Assembly: GCA_022843085.1 (NCBI GenBank)
Contig: JALHOI010000228.1
Coordinates: forward strand, 1 to 5,625
DNA length: 5,625 bases
Direction: 5' to 3'
From: Pseudobdellovibrionaceae bacterium
GTDB taxonomy: Bacteria > Bdellovibrionota > Bdellovibrionia > Bdellovibrionales > JAMPXM01
The notes under the pieces were generated by a model that was not told the DNA's origin, searched no databases, and was given only the letters and a program-made list of their open reading frames with translations. Shown one piece after another: positions 1 through 4,660 of the stretch (within the stretch, counting starts at the first letter, position 1; the number at the start of each line of letters is the position of its first letter). A program made the position numbers and the translations under genes.

Positions 1-8
1 TTTTTCTG

Positions 9-14
9 AGGGGG
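9..14 (+). promoter_or_regulatory. Ribosome binding site deciding a CTG start
   Basis: AGGGGG lies five bases before an in-frame CTG at 20-22. The same AGGGGG core stands six bases before the ATG of the heme protein gene at 4661, so strong G-rich sites appear to be normal in this genome. Its position is what favours CTG 20 as the start of the dehydrogenase, rather than a start beyond the left edge. Confidence 0.55.
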
Positions 15-19
15 CATCT

Positions 20-2098
20 CTGAAAGCGTTTTTTTACTCAATTGTTTGCGCGGTTTCGTGTCTGACTCTTCTTCCAAATGAAGGATTCAGCCAGGGTTCG
101 GCCGCCGCCGACTGGCCAGTTTACTCAGGGTCGAAGGCGAGCACTAAATTTTCGAGTCTGACTCAGATCAATCCAAGCAATGTCGGCAAGCTTAAAGTCG
201 CGTGGCGCTGGAATTCTCCTGACAATGCAATCCTCGCGGCGAATCCAAATCTTTTTGCCACCTACAATGAATCAACGCCGCTTGCGATCGACGGATTTCT
301 CTATGTGAGCACGGCGCTCAGCCAAGTGGTTAAGATCGACGGGCGCACCGGTAAAACCGTTTGGACGTTTGATCCGGTCGCTTACAAAACCGAATTTCCA
401 CCCAACCTAGGTTTTGTACACCGCGGCCTCTCATACTGGAAAAGTACGAATGGCAAAACTGAGAGACTTCTCGTTGGAACGGGAGACGCTTACTTGCTCG
501 CAATTGATCTAAAATCTGGAAAGCTTGTCAAAAACTTTGGCGTCAATGGCCGCGTCGATCTTCTCAAGGGCCTTGCCGTCGACGGTAGCGATTGGCCCGA
601 TCGCTGGCAGTACGGCGTGACTTCGCCTGTTACAATTTGCAACGACGTGATTGTTGTTGGTTCGAGTATCATGGATGGTCCAATCAGTGCCAAAGCGGTT
701 CGTGGTGACGTGCGCGGCTTTGATGTTCGCACGGGGAAACTCAAATGGAAGTTCCACACAATTCCCATGGACGGCGAGTTTGGCGTCGACACCTGGAAAA
801 AGGGATCACACAAATACACCGGAAACACCAATGTCTGGACGATGATGAGTGCGGATGAATCGCGTGGTCTTGTGTATCTTCCGGTCAGTACGCCGACGAA
901 CGATTGGTACGGAGGCAAGCGCGAAGGCGATAATCTGTTTGCAGAAAGTCTTGTGTGTCTCAAGTGCTCGACGGGTAAGCGCGAATGGCACTTTCAGATG
1001 GTGCACCACGGCCTGTGGGATTACGATTTGCCGGCCGCGCCAAACTTGATCGACATCGAAGTGGCGGGAAAGAAAATTCCAGCGGTTGTGCAGGTTTCAA
1101 AACAGGCCTTTGCTTACGCCTTCAATCGCGAAACGGGTGCGCCGATCTGGCCGATTCATGAGACGCCAGTCGTGCAATCGACCGTCGAAGTTTCTTCGCC
1201 GACCCAGCCGATCCCGTCAAAACCACTGGCCTTCGATCGCCAGGGAATTACTCCTGCCGACCTCATCGATTTTACTGAAGAACTTTTTAAAGAGGCCTTT
1301 GCAATCATTGGTCAATACACGTTGCAGCCCGATGGCACATCGCCACTCTACACGCCCCCGACTGCCACCGGAAAAGGGACCCTGATTCTGCCGGGATGGA
1401 TCGGCGGAGCGAGCTGGGCCGGGGCTGCGTTTCACCCCGTTACGAAGCGCCTTTATGTGTCTTCAATTACACTGCCTTACGCCGCAAAGCTTTTGCCGAC
1501 CACAATCGGCGGTGAAACAGACCCGTCTCTTGCGCTTGACTACATCAGCCCCTTCACAACACGCATCGTGACGGACCTCGCAGGGAAGCCCCTTAGCACG
1601 CCTCTCTTCAAACCGCCGTATGGCCGAGTTACCGCGATCGATATGAACCTTGGCGAGCACGTTTGGATGACTCCGCTTGGTAAAGGCCCTGTCGAGCATC
1701 CAAAACTTAAGGCCGCGATCGACGCGAGCCCTTGGAAAGGTCAAAACCTTGGTTGGGCACGACGTGGTCACCTACTTTTGACCGATGAAATCTTGTTCGT
1801 CGGGCAATCCGGAGAATCTGTCGTGAGTGGGGTCTCGCCGCGCCTTCACGCGCTAAAGTTCAATATTGTTGAGGCATCTGACGAACAAAATCTAAAATCT
1901 TTTGATCCCATGACCGGCGCATTGATTGCTGAAACAGAACTGGCCGTCGACGCCAAGGGCAACAAGCTGGCCGACGCCAGTGGCAACGCCTACGGAGCAC
2001 CGATGACGTATCTCGATTCGCGAGGCGTACAGTTTATTGCGGTTCCAGTCGGGGGCGCGAACAAACCCGCCGAAATTGTCGGGTTGAGTATCGAATAG
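20..2098 (+). CDS. Secreted PQQ-dependent dehydrogenase (quinoprotein glucose dehydrogenase-like)
   Basis: This is a periplasmic pyrroloquinoline quinone enzyme that would oxidise a sugar or alcohol and pass electrons to the respiratory chain; the substrate cannot be read from the sequence. Counting CTG 20 as residue 1, the N-terminus MKAFFYS followed by a hydrophobic stretch is a classic signal peptide, probably cut after SAAA near residue 31. The mature protein opens with DWPVYSG and LTQINPSNV, typical of the family. Beta-propeller docking motifs of the TGxxxW kind recur near residues 110, 238, 319 and 372. HRG (134-136), HHGLWDYDLPAAP (329-341) and VSKQAF (359-364) match the active-site region of membrane glucose dehydrogenases. 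Asp334 and Lys361 are 27 residues apart, as I recall for the catalytic Asp/Lys of E. coli Gcd. The end, GAPMTY...GGANKPAEIVGLSIE, is the usual C-terminus. At 692 aa it has no membrane domain and no fused heme-c domain. The frame is open to position 2, so an upstream start cannot be excluded. Family call sure; substrate unknown. Confidence 0.9.
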   Translation: MKAFFYSIVCAVSCLTLLPNEGFSQGSAAADWPVYSGSKASTKFSSLTQINPSNVGKLKVAWRWNSPDNAILAANPNLFATYNESTPLAIDGFLYVSTALSQVVKIDGRTGKTVWTFDPVAYKTEFPPNLGFVHRGLSYWKSTNGKTERLLVGTGDAYLLAIDLKSGKLVKNFGVNGRVDLLKGLAVDGSDWPDRWQYGVTSPVTICNDVIVVGSSIMDGPISAKAVRGDVRGFDVRTGKLKWKFHTIPMDGEFGVDTWKKGSHKYTGNTNVWTMMSADESRGLVYLPVSTPTNDWYGGKREGDNLFAESLVCLKCSTGKREWHFQMVHHGLWDYDLPAAPNLIDIEVAGKKIPAVVQVSKQAFAYAFNRETGAPIWPIHETPVVQSTVEVSSPTQPIPSKPLAFDRQGITPADLIDFTEELFKEAFAIIGQYTLQPDGTSPLYTPPTATGKGTLILPGWIGGASWAGAAFHPVTKRLYVSSITLPYAAKLLPTTIGGETDPSLALDYISPFTTRIVTDLAGKPLSTPLFKPPYGRVTAIDMNLGEHVWMTPLGKGPVEHPKLKAAIDASPWKGQNLGWARRGHLLLTDEILFVGQSGESVVSGVSPRLHALKFNIVEASDEQNLKSFDPMTGALIAETELAVDAKGNKLADASGNAYGAPMTYLDSRGVQFIAVPVGGANKPAEIVGLSIE

Positions 2099-2120
2099 CC
2101 ATTCCTCTGAGCGACTCGAT

Positions 2121-2144
2121 CTGTCGGCCGCAGACGGCCGACAG
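2121..2144. terminator. Perfect hairpin between convergent genes, candidate bidirectional terminator
   Basis: CTGTCGGCCG pairs exactly with CGGCCGACAG around a CAGA loop, giving a GC-rich 10-bp stem. It sits 22 bases after the dehydrogenase stop and 14 bases beyond the stop of the opposing DUF1232 gene. Neither strand has a U-tract after the stem, so it is not a textbook intrinsic terminator. It could still act as a transcript-end or RNA-stabilising structure for both genes. Confidence 0.6.
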
Positions 2145-2158
2145 CCTTCGAACTCGTG

Positions 2159-2512
2159 CTACTTCATGCCGATCGTCGGCTTGAACTTCCAGATACGGTC
2201 TTGAATGAACGTCGGCGTGAGCGCTGCGATGATTCGCGACAGACGACGAATCGCGATGAAACTCTTCAGCCCCCAAGGGTAGTGCGAGAGTAAAATTGCT
2301 TGATCGAGTCGGTTGAAGAGATAGTCGAGAATGATTGCGATCACGACGATGTCGTCGAGAAGACCAAACAGTGGAATCCAATCGGGAATCAGGTCGATCG
2401 GCGAGACGATAAGAGCTACGAGCGCTAGCAGGACTTTCTTGTCTCGTTCAGGAATTCGCTCGTCACCCGCGACCGCTTTCAGAAATGCAAACATCTTTGA
2501 TACGAACTTCAT
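2159..2512 (-). CDS. DUF1232 (YkvA-like) small membrane protein
   Basis: This is a 117-aa protein of the DUF1232/YkvA family, whose biochemical role is not established. The family signature is clear: a charged N-terminus (AGDERIPERDKK, residues 15-26), a hydrophobic stretch (about 27-36), then SPIDLIPDWIPLFGLLDD (37-54), followed by a second hydrophobic segment VVIAIILDYLF (56-66). This predicts one or two short membrane segments in the inner membrane. The basic tail (RRLSRIIAALTP...WKFKP) probably faces the cytoplasm. The length is normal for the family. ATG 2512 is chosen because it opens the conserved frame; the site before it (AAGAAAG, about seven bases upstream) is weak. A second ATG at residue 7 is possible. 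The gene is transcribed towards the dehydrogenase and alone on its strand here. Family call good; function unknown. Confidence 0.88.
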   Translation of the reverse strand: MKFVSKMFAFLKAVAGDERIPERDKKVLLALVALIVSPIDLIPDWIPLFGLLDDIVVIAIILDYLFNRLDQAILLSHYPWGLKSFIAIRRLSRIIAALTPTFIQDRIWKFKPTIGMK

Positions 2513-2532
2513 TTTCGATCTTTCTTCTTTAT

Positions 2533-2574
2533 TGCTCTATTGGAGGTGCTCTATCGAAGGTGCTCCATTGAAGG
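2533..2574. repeat. Three 14-bp tandem repeats upstream of the DUF1232 gene
   Basis: Three head-to-tail copies, TGCTCTATTGGAGG (2533-2546), TGCTCTATCGAAGG (2547-2560) and TGCTCCATTGAAGG (2561-2574), share the consensus TGCTCYATYGRAGG. They begin 20 bases upstream of the DUF1232 start codon, inside its 5' leader or promoter, and run directly into a hairpin at 2574-2593. They could be iterated protein-binding sites on about 1.3 helical turns, or a simple slippage expansion. Confidence 0.75.
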
Positions 2575-2593
2575 CTTGCCATGCTGGGCAAGC
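2574..2593. other. Hairpin in the divergent intergenic region
   Basis: GCTTGCC (2574-2580) pairs perfectly with GGCAAGC (2587-2593) around a six-base loop, adjoining the 14-bp repeats. No T-run follows on either strand, so I do not call it a terminator. A second small stem, CCGCC/GGCGG with a four-base loop, lies at 2651-2664. The rest of 2513-2716 shows no gene and no convincing -35/-10 pair; TACAAT at 2621-2626 is the best -10 candidate for the plus-strand gene but has no good -35. Confidence 0.45.
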
Positions 2594-2716
2594 TACCACG
2601 CTTTATGAACAGAGACTTGCTACAATTGCGAAGGTGCCGATCGCCAAAAGCCGCCGCACGGCGGTACAGGTATTTGGGTCGGATCTGGTTGAGGCTCAAT
2701 TTTCAAAGGCGGGCGC

Positions 2717-3163
2717 ATGACGAAATTTCTTGGATTATTGGTTTCAATTTTGTTTGTCGCAAACGCGAAGGCGCAGAGTTCAAGCGTTGTTGTCTTCGAC
2801 TGCAATGCTGAGATTCAAATTGATGTCGGCCAGACCCAAAGAATCGGAATGAGAATCGAAACTTCCGGTAGTTCGTACGTTGCGTATTTTGTTGGAGCCA
2901 ATGTTCCCGGGCCGCTTGCCGCCACTCGACAAGACCTTCCGGTTCAAGATGGCCTCAAAGTTCCTGGCGTAAGTCACATCCTGCTCAAAACACCCCTAAC
3001 AAAGGCTGATCAATCAAAGATCACGTCTGTCGTGGTTTACTCTCAAGGAAATTTTGACGACGATGCGGCTGGTGTTCGCGGTGCTGAGTTCAGAGATGCC
3101 AAAGGGTATGTCATGGCCACTGGAATGTTTTTTGGCTGGGGCGGTCCTGTCACCTGCAGGTAG
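2717..3163 (+). CDS. Small secreted protein of unknown function
   Basis: I do not recognise this 148-aa protein. MTKFLGLLVSILFVANAKAQ is a clear Sec signal peptide, with cleavage expected after AKA (residue 19). This leaves a mature protein of about 129 residues with alternating hydrophobic and polar segments that suggest mostly beta structure. There are only two cysteines, Cys29 near the mature N-terminus and Cys147 next to last, so one disulfide tying both ends together is likely in the periplasm. A glycine- and aromatic-rich end (GMFFGWGGPVTCR) closes the protein. The start is supported by AAAGG at 2705-2709, seven bases before the ATG. The gene stands alone, divergent from DUF1232 and convergent with the VOC operon. 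Its stop codon lies in the first copy of a 23-bp tandem duplication, so the extreme C-terminus may be recently altered. Confidence 0.82.
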   Translation: MTKFLGLLVSILFVANAKAQSSSVVVFDCNAEIQIDVGQTQRIGMRIETSGSSYVAYFVGANVPGPLAATRQDLPVQDGLKVPGVSHILLKTPLTKADQSKITSVVVYSQGNFDDDAAGVRGAEFRDAKGYVMATGMFFGWGGPVTCR

Positions 3164-3188
3164 CCGGTCCTGTCGCCTGCAATGAGCC
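3143..3188. repeat. 23-bp imperfect tandem duplication across a stop codon
   Basis: Copy 1 (3143-3165) and copy 2 (3166-3188) both begin GGTCCTGTC and end AGCC, and agree at 19 of 23 positions. Copy 1 covers the last codons and TAG stop of the secreted-protein gene; copy 2 is non-coding. Copy 1 also contains the 10-bp palindrome ACCTGCAGGT at 3152-3161. Confidence 0.75.
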
Positions 3189-3205
3189 AGGCTTGCTACG
3201 AGGCG

Positions 3206-3250
3206 GGCGACCAGAGGCCGGGTTCTGTTCCTTGTGGCGAAGCCATTAGA
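3206..3250 (-). ncRNA. Fragment resembling the 3' end of RNase P RNA (remnant)
   Basis: Read on the minus strand, this stretch contains AATGG, then CAAGGAACAGAACCCGGC (core ACAGAACCCGGC at 3228-3217), then TGGTCGCC. From memory, bacterial type A RNase P RNAs end with GATGAATG..., then ACAGAACCCGGCTTAT and GGTC, in the same order and at similar spacing. No other RNase P landmark is present: the 5' conserved block GAGGAAAGTCCGGGCT is not found where the VOC gene lies. So this would be a 3' fragment, not a working rnpB. The match is short and partly overlaps the stop codon of the small minus-strand ORF. Chance resemblance remains possible. Confidence 0.3.
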
Positions 3251-3446
3251 GCATCGTCGCATGAGCTGCTTGGTCGGCCTCCGCGATTTTAATGAGGTCT
3301 TCTGGATTGCAAACTGGAGACAGGCTGACTCGGTTCGAAGTTGCGCACCCATTGGAAGCTAAGGTCGCATAGGCGAGCGCTGCGAAAGCCAAACTTAAAA
3401 CTGAACATGCTGAAGATTCGCGCGAAGCCTTACTTGCCAGCCGCAT
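3246..3446 (-). CDS. Small putative lipoprotein or secreted peptide overlapping the VOC gene
   Basis: This 66-aa reading frame starts at an ATG inside the end of the VOC gene, overlaps it by 17 bases in another frame, and fills the space to 3246. The basic start MRLASKASRES is followed by a hydrophobic stretch (CSVLSLAFAALAYATLA, residues 14-30) and then ASNGCATS. This is a signal-peptide layout with Cys34 as a possible lipidation site, though Asn at -2 makes the lipobox non-standard. The mature part would be only about 33 residues, ending in CNPEDLIKIAEADQ and a short tail. The start has only a weak GAAG site three bases upstream, so expression would rely on translational coupling to the VOC gene. 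It may be a shortened form of a longer secreted protein, cut where the RNase P-like segment begins. No function is proposed. Confidence 0.5.
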   Translation of the reverse strand: MRLASKASRESSACSVLSLAFAALAYATLASNGCATSNRVSLSPVCNPEDLIKIAEADQAAHATML

Positions 3447-3807
3447 AGACTTCAATAGCGAATTGATTGGAATCTTCGAAGCAAAGGTAGTCGCCATCTC
3501 GCTTCAGAATTTTAACGCTTTTGTCTTCAAGTTCCTCTTGAAGCACGTCGAGCTCGGCTTCAGTGCCGCCTTTAAAAGCGATGTGATTGAGGCCGTTTCC
3601 CTGTCGATTGTTGGTGGTTTTTAGAAAATCGGCCGCGACCTGGCAAAAAACGAGATAAGTGCCGTTTCGGTGAGCCCAAGAAATTCCTTCGTCCCACTCG
3701 CTGTACTTCGTGTAGCCAAGCTTTTGTAGAAACCAGTTCCAGAACAGGTTCGATTGCTTCAAGTCGTTGACGTAGTATTCGATGTGATGAACCTGGCCAA
3801 ACTCCAT
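3430..3807 (-). CDS. VOC-fold (glyoxalase/bleomycin resistance/dioxygenase superfamily) protein
   Basis: This 125-aa cytoplasmic protein has the vicinal oxygen chelate fold: two beta-alpha-beta-beta-beta modules in one chain, normally a dimer. The first module opens with VHHIEYYVNDLKQSNLFWNWFLQKLGY (residues 6-32) and the second with GLNHIAFKG (72-80). His8, His75 and Glu119 (FAIEVYAAG) occupy usual metal-ligand positions, so a divalent metal site is likely. The superfamily includes lyases, isomerases, dioxygenases and drug-binding proteins, and the sequence does not say which this is. The length fits a single-domain member. The start ATG at 3807 has GAAGGG nine bases upstream. That site overlaps the stop codon of the preceding regulator gene, indicating one operon with coupled translation. 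The small downstream ORF overlaps its 3' end. Family call firm; reaction unknown. Confidence 0.88.
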   Translation of the reverse strand: MEFGQVHHIEYYVNDLKQSNLFWNWFLQKLGYTKYSEWDEGISWAHRNGTYLVFCQVAADFLKTTNNRQGNGLNHIAFKGGTEAELDVLQEELEDKSVKILKRDGDYLCFEDSNQFAIEVYAAGK

Positions 3808-3816
3808 TTTCGTAAA

Positions 3817-3822
3817 CCCTTC
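3817..3822 (-). promoter_or_regulatory. Ribosome binding site embedded in the upstream stop codon
   Basis: On the minus strand, GAAGGG lies nine bases before the VOC start codon and shares two bases with the TGA stop of the XRE regulator (3823-3821). Ribosomes ending on the regulator message would release on top of this site, which favours translational coupling of the two genes. Confidence 0.6.
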
Positions 3823-4558
3823 ACCGTGAGAGCAGCTTTCCCCAACCGTCGAAGGGTTTTACCATAAATGCCGCTGTAATTGGAAATATGTCTTCTGGTG
3901 AATGCAGTTCTGCCTCAAGGCGTGCTCGGTGAGCGTATTTCTCGATCAACGATTCGATATCGCCTTGAATTTGTTTGAGCATTTTCTGCGAAACGTACAT
4001 CTCAAAAGTTCGCTGAAGCGCTGAAGAGTTGGGGGTTTCGAGAAACTGATCTGCGACGATTCGCAAGTAGTCTCTTCGAAGCTGTCGTTCGATCGCGCCC
4101 GTCTTGTTGAAACGATAGGGTGCTCTTGCTTTCAATCGAACTCGGCCCATCGGCAAAAGTTCAATCAGCTGGGCGCGATCGAGAATGTGAATCGCTTTTT
4201 GAAAGTTTTTTTCGGTTCCGCCAAACTTTTCTTGTGCCACTGATATTGAAAATCCTGTGCCGAGCAGAAACAGCAGTCGTATCGAGAGCGGAAACGACAG
4301 CAGAATCTCTTCTTGTTCGATTGAAATCTTAGTTGGGCTCAGTTTGGTTTCAACTGCGATCGACATGAGTTCGGCGAAGGAAAGCGTGAAGACGCTCGCA
4401 ATCTGTTCGATTCGTTCGACGGTGAAACTACCCTTGGTCATTAACTGTTTGACTGTTCCTTCGGTGACGCTCAGCTCGGTTGCAAGGTCGCGGTAGTTCA
4501 GGCCGTGCTTTTTTAGTAACGCCTTAATTGTCTGACGAATGAGTGTCGTGTTGTTCAT
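3821..4558 (-). CDS. XRE-family helix-turn-helix transcriptional regulator with a long C-terminal domain
   Basis: This 245-aa protein is a DNA-binding regulator. An N-terminal XRE/Cro-type helix-turn-helix spans about residues 6-68: LLKKHGLNYRDLATELSV, then TEGTVKQLMTKGSFTVERIEQIASVF. Residues 22-42 are the helix-turn-helix itself. The C-terminal part (about 78-245) is helical. It includes a segment resembling a second small winged or helical unit (EKNFQKAIHILDRAQLIELLPMGRVRLKAR, 116-145) and ends in VKPFDGWGKLLSR. I recall this architecture as frequent in Bdellovibrionota and gammaproteobacteria, without a known ligand. The frame is open upstream to a TTG at 4624, but ATG 4558 starts just before the conserved domain and avoids a 22-residue polar extension, so it is preferred; its ribosome site is weak. 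The gene leads the minus-strand operon and is divergent from the heme protein gene, a common arrangement for a local regulator acting on the shared promoter region. Confidence 0.85.
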   Translation of the reverse strand: MNNTTLIRQTIKALLKKHGLNYRDLATELSVTEGTVKQLMTKGSFTVERIEQIASVFTLSFAELMSIAVETKLSPTKISIEQEEILLSFPLSIRLLFLLGTGFSISVAQEKFGGTEKNFQKAIHILDRAQLIELLPMGRVRLKARAPYRFNKTGAIERQLRRDYLRIVADQFLETPNSSALQRTFEMYVSQKMLKQIQGDIESLIEKYAHRARLEAELHSPEDIFPITAAFMVKPFDGWGKLLSR

Positions 4559-4609
4559 GTCTTGCTTTTCTTGCTGATTAGTAGGCTTTAAGTAACTTTT
4601 GAACGGGCG

Positions 4610-4625
4610 ATTGAAATCTTTCAAT
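4610..4625. promoter_or_regulatory. 16-bp perfect palindrome, candidate operator
   Basis: ATTGAAA and TTTCAAT are separated by two bases and form a perfect inverted repeat midway between the divergent XRE and heme-protein genes. Symmetric operators of this size suit dimeric helix-turn-helix proteins, so autoregulation by the XRE protein is a reasonable inference. Each half also contains TTGAAA, a -35-like hexamer on either strand, but I see no convincing -10 at 16-18 bases from either. Confidence 0.5.
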
Positions 4626-4636
4626 GGTTTGAGCTA

Positions 4637-4653
4637 CCCCTTTAAACCAGGGG
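4637..4653 (+). promoter_or_regulatory. Possible RBS-sequestering hairpin before the heme protein gene
   Basis: CCCCT (4637-4641) can pair with AGGGG (4649-4653), which is the core of the ribosome binding site of the downstream gene, around a seven-base loop. An alternative stem, GGTTT (4626-4630) with AAACC (4644-4648), uses the loop of the first and would leave the site free. Both stems are only five pairs long, so this is a weak structural candidate. Confidence 0.3.
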
Positions 4654-4655
4654 GA
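4649..4655 (+). promoter_or_regulatory. Strong ribosome binding site
   Basis: AGGGGGA ends five bases before ATG 4661 and fixes that codon as the start of the secreted heme protein. Confidence 0.75.
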
Positions 4656-4660
4656 CTTAC

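Noticed and set aside
490..963. Minus-strand frame of 157 codons inside the dehydrogenase
   Set aside because: It is antisense to a well-supported gene, rich in Arg/Ser/Thr/Pro as expected of an antisense shadow, with no domain and no ribosome site.
950..980. CLKC in the dehydrogenase as a heme-c site
   Set aside because: The residue after the second Cys is Ser, not His, so it cannot be a CXXCH heme attachment motif.
305..2098. Dehydrogenase starting at an internal codon at 305
   Set aside because: The frame continues upstream with family-typical sequence (DWPVYSG, LTQINPSNV) and a signal peptide, so 305 is inside the gene.
2331..2720. Plus-strand frame of 129 codons over the DUF1232 gene and intergenic region
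   Set aside because: It is antisense to the DUF1232 gene for half its length, low-complexity in Ser/Arg, and runs into the next gene's start in another frame.
2581..2811. Plus-strand frame of 76 codons overlapping the secreted-protein gene
   Set aside because: It is Arg-rich, overlaps the signal peptide coding region in another frame and has no recognisable features.
3014..3352. Minus-strand frame of 112 codons across the convergent gap
   Set aside because: It overlaps the 3' half of the secreted-protein gene and the small-peptide frame; its composition is shadow-like with no ribosome site.
4559..4624. Longer N-terminus for the XRE regulator from a TTG at 4624
   Set aside because: It would add 22 polar residues before the conserved domain, and the TTG lies inside the palindrome; ATG 4558 fits the family better.
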